In this document: positions 25,303 through 34,911 of the stretch, one piece after another | Position numbering within the stretch: position 1 is the stretch's first letter | Layout: every line of letters begins with the position of its first letter | Origin: Lentzea aerocolonigenes | Lineage (GTDB): Bacteria; Actinomycetota; Actinomycetes; Mycobacteriales; Pseudonocardiaceae | Length of the DNA stretch: 55,949 nt | Assembly (NCBI RefSeq): GCF_000955955.1 | Contig: NZ_JYJG01000121.1 | Span: 1 to 55,949 of the forward strand | Direction of reading: 5' to 3' | The notes under the pieces: generated by a model | The model's database searches: none | Told to the model about the DNA's origin: nothing | The model's input: the letters and a program-made list of their open reading frames with translations, nothing else | Program-made: the position numbers and the translations under genes

Positions 25303-28300
25303 TTGTCGAAAATTCGAAGACGAGCTCTGGTCGCGGCAGGCGCTGCCGCACTGATGCTCGCATCCGTTGTTCAGGCCGAAGCGAAACCCGCTCCGGTCGT
25401 CCCGTCCACGAGTCCCGACGCGCCAGGCCCGCTGAGACCGAAACCGCCGGTCGAGCCACCGGTGGTGCCTGCGGAGAAGCGGCAGGAACTGCTCGGGCAG
25501 GGCTGGCAGCAGTCCGGTGACCGGCTCTGGACCACCCAGGGCGACGCCACCGGGTTCCACGTGCTGGTGGCGGAGGCCAAGACCGGCTACTCGTGGCGCA
25601 CGGTCGCCACGCTCGGCACCAATTCCCTCGAGACCGACAAGTGGATCGGCAACGCCTGCGTCACCGGCGATGGCAGCAAGGCCGTGGTCGTGTACGCCCC
25701 GCGCACGTTCACGAACAAGGACCAGCTGTTCGCGCGCGGCGGCCTCACCGCCGTCGTCGACCTCGTTTCCGGCGAGGTGAAGCGGTTGCCGGTGAGGACC
25801 ACGCTCGCGTACTTCAACCCGGGCTGCGGGGCGGGTGACACGGTCGCGCTCACCCAGGCCGGTGAGGAGGACCGCGGCAAGACCCGGCTGCTCACCGTCG
25901 ACTCCAAGTCGGCGAAGCTCAGCCAGCCGACCGACCTCGACGGCCAGCTGACCTCCGCCGTTCCGTTCCAGGAGGGGTTCGCGGTCGCGAGCAGCGGCGG
26001 AGTGCTCAAGGTCGGCAGGGACGGCCAGAAGAAGAGGCTCTCCACGACCAAGGGCACGCCGTCGTACCTGCGCCCCGACGCCGAGGGCGGCGTGGTCTAC
26101 CTGGCGCCGGAGGACACCGCGAAGGTCCACGTCCAGCGCGCGACTTCCGGAGTCGGCGCGAAGGTCACCACTCTGGCCAGCGGCAAGGCGGGTGAGCTCG
26201 GCGTCGCGCAGGGCGCGGCGGGCAAGGTGTTCATCACCGGCAAGGCGGCCGAGGTCAAGGCGCTGCCCCAGTTCGTCCGCAAGCTCGACATCGGAGCGAC
26301 CGCCGAGGTGTCGACCAACGGCGAGGCGGCGATCACCGAGCAGCTTCCGACAGGTTCCGCGATGCAGGCCGATCCCCAGGCGTGGCACCTGAAGACGAAG
26401 AGCCTCCGCACGGGCAAGGAGGTCGGCTTCACCGTCAACGCCACCGCGGCGCTCAAGCCACGTGAGGTCGAGCCCGGCTACACCTGTGCGATCCCGCGCA
26501 ACGACACGAACATCCAGGTGTACCAACCGAAGCCCAAGCAGGTCGAGTGGGCGGCGGACATGGCCGTCAAGAACCACCTGGACATGACTCGCCCGCCGGG
26601 CTGGCGCAACCTGAACACCCCGGGCAACTACACCCCGCAGGGGCTGTTCCCGCAGCTCCCGATGGTCAACACAGGGGGCAACGGCAAGGTGCCCGCGCAG
26701 ATCCTGCTCGGCATCATGGGCCAGGAGTCGAACCTGTGGCAGGCCGCACGCCACGCGCTGCCGGGCGAGCTGGGCAACCCGCTGATCGGCAACTACTACG
26801 GCCTGCCGATCTACGACGACGTCGGTTACAACGACTGGGACGTCAACTTCGCCGACGCCGACTGCGGTTACGGCGTCACGCAGATGACCGACGGCATGCG
26901 CAAGTCGGACACGAGCCTCACGTACCAGAAGAAGTTCGCGATCGCCACGGACTACGCGGCCAACGTCGCGGCTGGTCTGCAGAAGATCCAGGAGAAGTGG
27001 AACCAGGTCCAGAACGCCGGGATGAAGGTCCACGACAACGACTACTCGAACATCGAGAACTGGTTCCTGGCCGTCTGGGCCTACAACTCCGGCTTCAACG
27101 CCCAGGGCCAGAAGGACCCGACGGCGTGGGGCGTCGGCTGGAGCAACAACCCGGCCAACCCGAAGTACGACAGGGGCCGCGGCTCGTTCGGCGAGAACCC
27201 GAGGGACTTCGCCACCCCGCAGAAGTGGCCCTACCCGGAGAAGGTCATGGGCTTCGCGGCCAACCCGCCGTCCGGCTTCGAGGACGAGAACACCGAGGTG
27301 CCGTTCTTCCGCGCCGCGTCCTGGAACGGTGTTTCCGGAGATGCCGACACCCCGGGAACGGACAAATACAACCGCCGGCACGTCAAGCCGGAGTGGTGGA
27401 CGTTCTGCAATGCGAGCAACAACTGCGTCAAGGACGGTCAGTACACGCCGAACAAGCCGGACAACCCCAACACCCCCGAGGACGAAAGCACGATCGGTGA
27501 GCCCACGGGGCCGTGTGCGCACCAGGACAGCGCCGGCTACTACGACCTGCGGTGCTGGTGGCACAGCTCGGTCTCGTGGAAGTCGGACAACTGCTCGTCC
27601 ACCTGCGGCTTCGAGTTCGTCCGCTACGACTACCCCGAGTACGCGAGCGAGTCGTCCGTGCCGGACGGCACCAGCTACCCGCCCACGTGTGACCTCGGGG
27701 ACCTGGCGATCCAGGGCAGCAGCCTCATCGTCGACCACAACGCGCCGGGCCTGCGGAACAAGTTCTGCCCGCAGCCGACGTCGTCCGGGAGCATGACGTT
27801 CCGGACCGACGACCGACCGGCCGCGATGGCGGATCTCCACCAGATCGGCAGCGGCATGGGCGCGCACATGTGGCAGACCACGGTGAAGGGCGACAACGTC
27901 ACCGACCGGAAGGCCGAGATCACGGCCCAGTGGACGCTCAACCGGCCGCTGAACGGAAAAGCGGACGTGTGGGCGTTCATTCCGGCCCACGGCAAGAACA
28001 AAGCCACTCAGGCGCAGTACCAGGTGTTCACCAAGGACGGCGTCGTGAAGACCGGCGTGGTCGACCAGTCCAGGTACTCGAACCAGTGGGCGTTGGTCGG
28101 GTCGTACGTGTTCGACCAGAGCCCGATCGTGCGCCTGAGCTCGGTCACTCCCAACGGCGGGGTGTTCAACAACGAGGTCATGGTCTTCGACGCGATCGCG
28201 TTCACCTCACCGAAACCCAAGGGTGCCAACGAAAAGGCCACGCCGATCATCAACAACGCGACCGGCAAGTGCCTGGTGCCCGAGGATGCCGGCGGCGCTT

Positions 28301-28698
28301 CTTCCGTCCACCAAAGGGACTGCACCGGAACGTTCACCGATCACTGGCTGATCAGCATCGTGCCGAACGGCAGCGTGCAAAGGCCCGATCTCGATCCGAT
28401 CGACTGGTGGACCTACCGGTTCGTCCACCGCGGGACTGGTCTGTGCCTGGCGAGTCACACCGGAATCGAGCAGAACAACGATTTCCTCGAAACCAAACCG
28501 TGCAGCGAACTCGCCACGGTCATGTACGGCGCCACCGACCACTTGGCCTCACGGCCTGTGGACAACGGTTTCCTGTTGAGTGCTCCCAGCTGGGGTGTCC
28601 GCCCCGCAGGTAACAGCCATGACGACCACGCCTTCATCCAGCAGCAGAAGGTGAACATCAACGACACGTCCAACGGCTACCTGCTGTGGGACTACTGA
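25303..28698 (+). CDS. Giant secreted mosaic protein: propeller-like, lysozyme-like, golvesin-C-like, ricin lectin
   Basis: This roughly 1131-residue exported protein is NocE-like. A signal peptide (RRRALVAAGAAALMLASVVQ) is followed by a proline-rich linker. About 350 residues of repeated beta-rich blocks (ATGFHVLVAEAKTGYSWRT) resemble a propeller. A lysozyme/transglycosylase-like domain follows, with probable catalytic Glu at about residue 475 (MGQESNLWQA), then DCGYGVTQMTDGM and VWAYNSGF. A golvesin-C-like beta domain (DLHQIGSG to VMVFDAIAF) follows. The end, from about residue 980, looks like a ricin-type trefoil (NNATGKCLVPEDAG, HRGTGLCLAS). The TTG at 25303 follows GGGGG by seven bases; the ATG at 25276 is an alternative. 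It probably acts on cell walls, but this is inferred. Confidence 0.8.
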   Translation: MSKIRRRALVAAGAAALMLASVVQAEAKPAPVVPSTSPDAPGPLRPKPPVEPPVVPAEKRQELLGQGWQQSGDRLWTTQGDATGFHVLVAEAKTGYSWRTVATLGTNSLETDKWIGNACVTGDGSKAVVVYAPRTFTNKDQLFARGGLTAVVDLVSGEVKRLPVRTTLAYFNPGCGAGDTVALTQAGEEDRGKTRLLTVDSKSAKLSQPTDLDGQLTSAVPFQEGFAVASSGGVLKVGRDGQKKRLSTTKGTPSYLRPDAEGGVVYLAPEDTAKVHVQRATSGVGAKVTTLASGKAGELGVAQGAAGKVFITGKAAEVKALPQFVRKLDIGATAEVSTNGEAAITEQLPTGSAMQADPQAWHLKTKSLRTGKEVGFTVNATAALKPREVEPGYTCAIPRNDTNIQVYQPKPKQVEWAADMAVKNHLDMTRPPGWRNLNTPGNYTPQGLFPQLPMVNTGGNGKVPAQILLGIMGQESNLWQAARHALPGELGNPLIGNYYGLPIYDDVGYNDWDVNFADADCGYGVTQMTDGMRKSDTSLTYQKKFAIATDYAANVAAGLQKIQEKWNQVQNAGMKVHDNDYSNIENWFLAVWAYNSGFNAQGQKDPTAWGVGWSNNPANPKYDRGRGSFGENPRDFATPQKWPYPEKVMGFAANPPSGFEDENTEVPFFRAASWNGVSGDADTPGTDKYNRRHVKPEWWTFCNASNNCVKDGQYTPNKPDNPNTPEDESTIGEPTGPCAHQDSAGYYDLRCWWHSSVSWKSDNCSSTCGFEFVRYDYPEYASESSVPDGTSYPPTCDLGDLAIQGSSLIVDHNAPGLRNKFCPQPTSSGSMTFRTDDRPAAMADLHQIGSGMGAHMWQTTVKGDNVTDRKAEITAQWTLNRPLNGKADVWAFIPAHGKNKATQAQYQVFTKDGVVKTGVVDQSRYSNQWALVGSYVFDQSPIVRLSSVTPNGGVFNNEVMVFDAIAFTSPKPKGANEKATPIINNATGKCLVPEDAGGASSVHQRDCTGTFTDHWLISIVPNGSVQRPDLDPIDWWTYRFVHRGTGLCLASHTGIEQNNDFLETKPCSELATVMYGATDHLASRPVDNGFLLSAPSWGVRPAGNSHDDHAFIQQQKVNINDTSNGYLLWDY

Positions 28699-28705
28699 TC
28701 CCGCG

Positions 28706-29602
28706 ATGAAGATCCTGCTGGCACTGGTGATGCTCGCGGACCTCTCCGGGCAGCTCGGCCTCGAGCACGCCTGGCAGTTGTCCAAGGGCAACGGGGTGGT
28801 CGTCGGAGTCGTCGACACCGGCGTCGACGACGGCCGTCCCGCACTGGCCGGCGCCGTGCTGCCCGGTGCCGAGTTCCCGGAACTCGGCACCGGCACGCAC
28901 GACCAGCTCGGACACGGCACCGACGTGGCCGAGCTGGTCGTGGGCGTCGCTCCCGAGGCGAAGATCCTGCCGGTCAAGCTCAGCGGCAACAGCGTCGAGG
29001 CGAACGCGGCGATCAGGTGGGCGGTCGACCACGGCGCACGGGTGCTGAACCTGTCCCTCGGCAGCTCCGCGACCGGCACGTTCGACGACGGGCTGCGGTA
29101 TGCCGCCGATCACGATGTCGTGGTCGTGGCCGCCGCGGGCAACGCCGACCGCGACAGGGGTGTGACCGCACCCGCGAACGGTCCCGGGGTGCTCGCGGTG
29201 TCCGCTGTCGGCCATGACGGGGTGTTCCGGCCGGACGTGAGCGTGGCGGGTGCGGAGGTCGCGCTCGCCGCACCTGGCGTCCAGGTCACGGGCACGGGGA
29301 AGTCCGGCACCAGCTTCTCTGCGGCGATCGTCTCGGGCGTGGCGGCGCTGGTGCGGGCCGAGCACCCGGACCTGACCGCACAGGAGGTCGTCGGGCTGCT
29401 CACCTCGACGGCTGAGGACCGCGGTGCTCCAGGCAGGGACCCCGAGTACGGGTTCGGGGTGGTCGACCCGGTGAAGGCGTTGAACAGTCCCGTTGCCCAC
29501 AAGAGCGAGGGGTTCATCTGGTGGACGAGCGCGGCAGTCGCGCTGACAGCGGCCGCCGGAGCGTTCCTCGCATTCAGACGACGCCGCTCCAGGCGTTGTT
29601 GA
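28706..29602 (+). CDS. Membrane-anchored subtilisin-like protease (mycosin-like, S8)
   Basis: This is a 298-residue serine protease. It has a very short N-terminal hydrophobic stretch (KILLALVMLADLSG). The catalytic Asp is about D37 (VVGVVDTGVD), His H70 (LGHGTDVAELV), Asn N146 (AAAGNA) and Ser S203 (GTSFSAAIVSGVAALV). A C-terminal helix near 270-288 is followed by a basic tail FRRRRSRRC. It is shorter than the mycosin at 2562-3707 because the N-terminal extension and loops are reduced. It starts seven bases after the preceding giant gene, so it is co-transcribed. It may process the neighbouring exported proteins. Confidence 0.88.
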   Translation: MKILLALVMLADLSGQLGLEHAWQLSKGNGVVVGVVDTGVDDGRPALAGAVLPGAEFPELGTGTHDQLGHGTDVAELVVGVAPEAKILPVKLSGNSVEANAAIRWAVDHGARVLNLSLGSSATGTFDDGLRYAADHDVVVVAAAGNADRDRGVTAPANGPGVLAVSAVGHDGVFRPDVSVAGAEVALAAPGVQVTGTGKSGTSFSAAIVSGVAALVRAEHPDLTAQEVVGLLTSTAEDRGAPGRDPEYGFGVVDPVKALNSPVAHKSEGFIWWTSAAVALTAAAGAFLAFRRRRSRRC

Positions 29603-29630
29603 AGGAATTCCACGGTAATGGGGGGGAATC

Positions 29631-30137
29631 ATGCACATCAAACGCAAGATCACGGTGTTGTTGTCCACCGTGCTGGCGCTGCCGCTGCTGATGTCCGCGG
29701 GCATCGCCGAGGCTGCACCGGCGAAGAACCACTGCATCGCGGTGCTGAAGAGCAAGAACGCGCCGCCCGTCATGACGTGTGCGGCCAAGGCTGACGCGCC
29801 GGAGCTGAAGGCCGCTTCTGCGGCCCTGACCCCGCTCATGACCTGGTACGACAACTGGCACTACGACGGCAGTGCCGGGCAGATCGACTGGATGGGCGCT
29901 TTCGGCACCTGCGACCACGACGGCTACAGCGTCGAACTCGAACAGGTCTACCGGGAGTGGAACCGGCGGATTTCCTCGTTCCGGCTGCACGGCAACTGCC
30001 ACGCGGGCTCGGTCTTCCACTACGCCAACGCCGACATCCAGTGGATCGACGGCGACGTCTACTCGGTGCCCGACTACTACGGCCCGCAGTTCAACGACAA
30101 GATCCACGGCTTCTTCCTGAACGACTGCTGGTGCTGA
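29631..30137 (+). CDS. Small secreted beta/gamma-crystallin or I36-inhibitor-like protein (copy 1)
   Basis: This 168-residue protein has a signal peptide (KITVLLSTVLALPLLMSAGIA, cleaved near AEA-APAK). The mature part has six Cys and two crystallin-type repeats, visible as EWNRRISSFRLHGNC and FNDKIHGFFLNDC, after a LMTWYDNWHY block. This pattern is shared with bacterial beta/gamma-crystallins and metalloprotease inhibitors of family I36. A paralogue lies at 30522-31022 with the same LMTWYDNWHY. The ATG follows a seven-G ribosome site. Its place next to a subtilase makes a protease inhibitor or substrate role plausible. Confidence 0.75.
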   Translation: MHIKRKITVLLSTVLALPLLMSAGIAEAAPAKNHCIAVLKSKNAPPVMTCAAKADAPELKAASAALTPLMTWYDNWHYDGSAGQIDWMGAFGTCDHDGYSVELEQVYREWNRRISSFRLHGNCHAGSVFHYANADIQWIDGDVYSVPDYYGPQFNDKIHGFFLNDCWC

Positions 30138-30148
30138 GGAAAGGCGAA

Positions 30149-30487
30149 ATGATGAACACTCTGCGCAAAATGGCCAACTTCGCCGTGGTCACCGCGATCA
30201 GCGCCACCGCCGTGGTCGCGAGTGGCGGCACAGCCAATGCCTCCGTGTGGCAGTGCGACGGCGGCTGGTGCACGACGGTGCTCAACCGAACTCCCGTTCA
30301 CCAATATGCCGACGGCGACGGCGGGGCCATCTACTACTACCTCGACGCGGGTTCCGTCGCGGAGCTGACGTGCCACGGAATCACCGTTTACCTGGGCAGG
30401 GCGTCGGGCAATGCGCACGGCTGGATCTCCGGCAGGGACCTCGCGACCGGCCACGACCCGAACCCGAACATCCCGCCCTGCACCTGA
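30149..30487 (+). CDS. Small secreted SH3-like protein
   Basis: This 112-residue exported protein has the signal RKMANFAVVTAISATAVVAS ending near ANA-SVW. The mature roughly 80 residues have two Cys-containing turns (WQCDGGWCTTVLNR), VHQYADGDGGAIYYYLDAGS and a final WISGRDLATGHD, a pattern like bacterial SH3-type wall-binding domains. Two adjacent ATGs (30149, 30152) follow AAAGG. It sits between the two crystallin-like genes. The function is unknown; wall binding is inferred. Confidence 0.7.
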   Translation: MMNTLRKMANFAVVTAISATAVVASGGTANASVWQCDGGWCTTVLNRTPVHQYADGDGGAIYYYLDAGSVAELTCHGITVYLGRASGNAHGWISGRDLATGHDPNPNIPPCT

Positions 30488-30521
30488 CCACGAAATCAAC
30501 ACGAAAGTCCTGGGGGACAAG

Positions 30522-31022
30522 ATGAAGAAGACCGTTCCATTCGGCGTGCTCGTCGGAGCTCTGCTGTGCTCCACAGCCACTCCGGCAGACGCCGCGGCAG
30601 CACAGAAGTACTGCGTCGCGGTGACGAGCGCGGACAAGCAGAGCACCACGATGACGTGCGACACGCGCGAAAATTCAGCGAAGCTGCACAACGCCTCGGT
30701 CGCGGCCGCTGACGCCACGTTGCTGATGACTTGGTACGACAACTGGCACTACAACACGGACAACGGCTGGATCCAGTGGTTCGGATACGCCGGCACCTGC
30801 GATTCGAGTGGCTACGTCGTCGATCTCGACGCATCCAACTTCACGGCCTGGCGGAACCGGATCTCGTCGTTCACGATCCACGGAGCCTGCGGCTACACCG
30901 TCGCGTACAAGCAGGACCACAACCCCAACTCGCCGAGCAACGGGTACACGGGCAACGCCTACTACGTTGACGACGAGTTCAACGACCACATCAACCGGTT
31001 CAGGATTCGGACGTTCAACTGA
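30522..31022 (+). CDS. Small secreted beta/gamma-crystallin or I36-inhibitor-like protein (copy 2)
   Basis: This 166-residue paralogue of the protein at 29631-30137 has a signal peptide (KKTVPFGVLVGALLCSTATP). The mature part has LLMTWYDNWHYNTDNGWIQW, FTAWRNRISSFTIHGACG and FNDHINRFRIRTFN, the same two crystallin-like motifs. One Cys pair differs from copy 1, since it lacks the C-terminal CWC. The ATG follows GGGGG by five bases. Copy divergence suggests distinct partners. Confidence 0.75.
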   Translation: MKKTVPFGVLVGALLCSTATPADAAAAQKYCVAVTSADKQSTTMTCDTRENSAKLHNASVAAADATLLMTWYDNWHYNTDNGWIQWFGYAGTCDSSGYVVDLDASNFTAWRNRISSFTIHGACGYTVAYKQDHNPNSPSNGYTGNAYYVDDEFNDHINRFRIRTFN

Positions 31023-31074
31023 CCCTTTTCCGAGCTGGAAATCCGATCGACAACAAATCCCTGGGGGGATCCGC

Positions 31075-34000
31075 ATGCGCAAAAGGCGCATCAGGTCGAG
31101 CGCGCTTCTGATAGTGGCGACAGCCCTTTTGGCGAGCCAGTCACAAGCCATCGCGGCACCTGAACCACCGAAACCGCCGGCGGCACCGGCCGACAAGGCC
31201 CAGCCGAACTCCACCGACCCGGCCAAGCGGGACGAGCTGCTCGGCAAGGACTGGCAGAAGTCCACCGACATCGCGTGGACCACCACCGGTGACGCCACCG
31301 GCTTCCACGTGCTCGCGGCACGCGCGAGTGACGGCTACGCCTGGCGCACCATCACATCGCTGGCAGAGCCCGGGTTCGAGGCGGACCAGTGGATCGGCAA
31401 CGCGTGTGCAACGGCTTCAGGCAAGAAGCTCGTGGTCACCTACGCTCCGCGGACGTTCACCAACAAGGTGGAGCTGTTCGAGCGCGGCGGCTTCACCGCG
31501 ACCGTCGACCTGGAGACCGGCGCCGTCAAGAAGCTCCCCGTGCACAGCACCCTCGCCTACTACAGCCCCGGCTGTGGCAACGGCGAAAGCGCGGTGATCA
31601 CCCAGCTCGCGACGGAGTCGAAGGGCAAGACCCGGCTGTTCCAGGTCGACGCGGCGGCAGCGACCTCGGCCAAGCCGATCGAGGTTTCCGGCCAGGTGAC
31701 GTCGGCGATTCCGACGAAGAACGGCATCGTCGCCGCCGACAACGGCAGGCTGATCACCGTGGACGCGAAGGGGGCGGCCCGTCATCTCGCCAAGACGTCC
31801 TCGCTGCCGTTCTACCTGCGGACGGACTCCGACGGCGGTGTCGTGTTCCTGGACTCCGAAGGTGAGAAGTCGCTCGTGCGGCGGATCGACCAGGTCGCCA
31901 AGAACGCTCCGGTCAGCACCCTCGCCACAGGACCGCTGACCGAGCTCGGCCTGACCGCGAGCGCCAACGGCAAGGTGTTCATCACCGGCAAGACCGACAA
32001 GATCGAGAAGCTGCCGGCCGTCGTGGCCCGTGCCGACGTGCCCAAGTCGAGCACGATGTCGGTGCAGGGGCAGCTCGCGGTGACCAAGGTGCAGCGCGCC
32101 AAGACGCAGGAGCAGAGCACCCCGGAGGCCGCGCAACCGGTGCGCGTCGAGGCGAAGGTCGCGACGACCGGCAAGGACGCGGCGTTCACCGTGCTGCCCG
32201 AAGCCGAGTCGGAAGGCGGCTTGGCGCCCAGTCCTCAGCTCTCCACCGCGAGCGGTGAGATGACGGCCGCCGGATCGCCGAACACCCCGCTCGACGCCGA
32301 GGCGAAGTGTGCGATTCCACGCAACGACGCGAACCTCCAGGTCTACCAACCGACTCCTCGGCAGGTCGAGTGGGCGGTGGACTACGCCGTCACGGGCGGA
32401 CTGAACATCCAGCGCGAGGCGAACTGGAAGAACTCCGGGATGCAGACCGCGTGGACGCCTCAGGGACTGTTCCCGTCGATCCCCCTCGACGGCGGCGGCA
32501 GCGTTCCCCCTCAGGTGATGCTGGGCATCCTCGCGCAGGAGTCCAACCTGTGGCAGGCCTCGCGGTTCACGTTGCCCGGCGTGTCCGGCAACCCGTTGAT
32601 CGGCAACTTCTACGGCGTGAACATCTACGACGCCAACGCCGACAACGACTGGGACGTCGACTGGCGCAAGGCCGACTGCGGCTACGGGATCACGCAGATC
32701 ACCGACGGCATGCGCAAGGCGGGCCAGGAGAAGCCCGGTGAAACCGCACTGCCTGCCCACATGCAGCGCGCGGCCGCCGTCGACTTCGCCACCAACATCG
32801 CGGCGGGCCTGCGCATCCTGCAGGACAAGTGGAACCAGACCCGCCGGGCCGGGATGAAGGTCAACGACGGTGACGCGCAGTGGCCGGAGAACTGGTACTA
32901 CGCGGTGTGGGCCTACAACTCCGGGTTCTACGAGCAGAACGGCAGCAACCCGTGGGGGCTCGGCTGGGCGAACAACCTCGCCAACCCGAACTACCCGCGC
33001 AACCGGACGCCGTTCCTCTCAGCCGGGTACCACGATGCGGCACATCCGCAGGACTGGTCCTACCCCGAAAAGATCATGGGGTGGGCGGCGTACCCGATCG
33101 AGGCCGTGGTCTCCCCTGGTGTTGTCCAGTCGGGCTACAGCTACCTGTCCTGGACCAACAACGACCAACGTCTCCTGGTCAAGCCGGGCAACTTCCTCTT
33201 CTGCGTGAAGACCCAGAACGACTGCGACGGGGACTCGTCCTTCACGCCCGACAAGCCGGACGACCCCAACACACCGGAGGACGAAGGCACGATCGGTGAG
33301 AAGGTCGGTCCGTGCGGCCACCGCGACGCACAGGGTTACTACGACCTGAGGTGCTGGTGGCACAGTTCCGCCACCTGGAAGGCGGACTGCTCGACGCAGT
33401 GCGGTGTCTCGCTGAACAAGTTCCGCGATCCGGACGTGGGATACCAGCCGGATGGGACCAGCTACCCGCCGAACTGCTTCCCGATCGGCCTGACCGGGGC
33501 ACTGATCGTCGACGACACGGACGCGCCGGCGACGAGATCCTGCACCAGGCAACCGAACTCGGGCTCGTTCAACCTGCAGTTCGGCAGCGACGCGCAGGGC
33601 AGGTACGCATCGAAGATCGACTTCCACCAGATCGGCGCCGGCTTCAACGGGCACTTCTGGTTCGCCCACGCCTGGCGGGACAACCCGGACACCCAGAAGC
33701 TGAAGGTCACCGGAACCTGGACGCTGAACCGGCCGATCAGCGGCTGGTGGCGCGTGATGGTCCACGTGCCGGATCACGGCGCGCACACGCAGCGCGCCAA
33801 GTACGAGATCAACACCGGCCCGAGCACCCAGCGCAAGGAACGGGTGATCCTGCAACGGGTCCAGTCGAACAAGTGGGTGTCGCTGGGCGCCATGCAGTTC
33901 TCCGGAACACCCTCGGTGTCGTTGTCGAACTTCGGGACCAACCACAGTGGCGGGTTCGAGGACGTGGCATGGGACGCGATCGCGTTCCAGCCGCTCAGCC

Positions 34001-34911
34001 AGAAGCCGCAGATGATCGTCGCGATGGGCGACTCGTACTCGTCGGGTGAGGGCAGCGGCGGCAACGACGCCTACTACCGCGAGACGAACATCGACGGCGC
34101 CGAACCCGAATGGCGAAACGCCTGCCACCGCTCGCAGCACGCGTGGTCGCGGCAGGGCAAGCCGGCCGCGTTCAACGGCAGGACGATCGGCGAGATCGCG
34201 GACAACTACAACGATTCCAGGCTGGACTACCAGTTCATCGCCTGTTCCGGCGCGAGATCCGAACAGCTGAAACCGGGAGGGCTCGGGCAGTACGGGGAAG
34301 TCACTCAGCTGGACCGCGGGTTCGTCAACGAGGACACCGACCTGGTGACGCTCTCCATCGGCGGCAACGACGCCCAGTTCACACCGGTGCTCAGCAAATG
34401 CGTGCTGATGCGCAACTGCAGGGATCTCGAGGTGAGCCAGGTCGGCCCAGGTCCGCTGAGGGAGTCCCTGCCAAAGTTGATCAAGGAGAAGGTGATCGCG
34501 AACGTACGGGACACCATCAAGGCCATCAACGCCAAGGCACCCAGGGCGAAGATCGTCCTCATGGGATATCCGAAGCTGGTGGAGCCGGCCCTCGTCTGCG
34601 CGGTCACCTTCGACGATGCGGTGTGGCTGTCAGAGATCGCCAACCTGCTGAGGGATCAGTACAAGCTCCTCGAGCTGCGAATGAACAGCGAGGACAACAT
34701 CCCGGTGACCTTCGCCGACCCGATCGCCAAGTTCAACGGCATGGGCGCGTGCGGAGACCCCCAGCGGATCAACCAGCTCAAGGGCAAGGACACCGACGGC
34801 GACGACGGCAACTGGCTCCCAGTCGGGATGGAGAGCTTCCACCCGACCAAGGAAGGACACGCGTTGTACGGCGAGGTGTTCACCGACGCATTGAGGAAAA
34901 TCGGTCTGTGA
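31075..34911 (+). CDS. Giant secreted mosaic protein: propeller-like, lysozyme-like, golvesin-C-like, SGNH esterase
   Basis: This 1278-residue NocE-like paralogue of the protein at 25303-28698 has the signal KRRIRSSALLIVATALLASQ followed by a Pro/Ala linker. The N-terminal beta-rich part repeats the same blocks (GDATGFHVLAARASDGYAWR). The lysozyme-like domain has Glu at about E489 (LAQESNLWQA), then DCGYGITQITDGMRK and WAYNSGF. A golvesin-C-like domain follows. The C-terminus from about residue 978 is an SGNH hydrolase with Ser987 in MGDSYSSGEGSGG, GGND and ESFHPTKEGH. The ATG follows six Gs. A likely role is cleaving and deacylating cell-wall or polymeric substrates; the substrate is unknown. 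Confidence 0.84.
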   Translation: MRKRRIRSSALLIVATALLASQSQAIAAPEPPKPPAAPADKAQPNSTDPAKRDELLGKDWQKSTDIAWTTTGDATGFHVLAARASDGYAWRTITSLAEPGFEADQWIGNACATASGKKLVVTYAPRTFTNKVELFERGGFTATVDLETGAVKKLPVHSTLAYYSPGCGNGESAVITQLATESKGKTRLFQVDAAAATSAKPIEVSGQVTSAIPTKNGIVAADNGRLITVDAKGAARHLAKTSSLPFYLRTDSDGGVVFLDSEGEKSLVRRIDQVAKNAPVSTLATGPLTELGLTASANGKVFITGKTDKIEKLPAVVARADVPKSSTMSVQGQLAVTKVQRAKTQEQSTPEAAQPVRVEAKVATTGKDAAFTVLPEAESEGGLAPSPQLSTASGEMTAAGSPNTPLDAEAKCAIPRNDANLQVYQPTPRQVEWAVDYAVTGGLNIQREANWKNSGMQTAWTPQGLFPSIPLDGGGSVPPQVMLGILAQESNLWQASRFTLPGVSGNPLIGNFYGVNIYDANADNDWDVDWRKADCGYGITQITDGMRKAGQEKPGETALPAHMQRAAAVDFATNIAAGLRILQDKWNQTRRAGMKVNDGDAQWPENWYYAVWAYNSGFYEQNGSNPWGLGWANNLANPNYPRNRTPFLSAGYHDAAHPQDWSYPEKIMGWAAYPIEAVVSPGVVQSGYSYLSWTNNDQRLLVKPGNFLFCVKTQNDCDGDSSFTPDKPDDPNTPEDEGTIGEKVGPCGHRDAQGYYDLRCWWHSSATWKADCSTQCGVSLNKFRDPDVGYQPDGTSYPPNCFPIGLTGALIVDDTDAPATRSCTRQPNSGSFNLQFGSDAQGRYASKIDFHQIGAGFNGHFWFAHAWRDNPDTQKLKVTGTWTLNRPISGWWRVMVHVPDHGAHTQRAKYEINTGPSTQRKERVILQRVQSNKWVSLGAMQFSGTPSVSLSNFGTNHSGGFEDVAWDAIAFQPLSQKPQMIVAMGDSYSSGEGSGGNDAYYRETNIDGAEPEWRNACHRSQHAWSRQGKPAAFNGRTIGEIADNYNDSRLDYQFIACSGARSEQLKPGGLGQYGEVTQLDRGFVNEDTDLVTLSIGGNDAQFTPVLSKCVLMRNCRDLEVSQVGPGPLRESLPKLIKEKVIANVRDTIKAINAKAPRAKIVLMGYPKLVEPALVCAVTFDDAVWLSEIANLLRDQYKLLELRMNSEDNIPVTFADPIAKFNGMGACGDPQRINQLKGKDTDGDDGNWLPVGMESFHPTKEGHALYGEVFTDALRKIGL

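Noticed and set aside
24964..27990. A 1008-codon minus-strand open frame opposite the first giant secreted protein
   Set aside because: It is an antisense frame with no recognisable domain. The plus-strand gene has clear signal peptide, lysozyme-like and lectin motifs.
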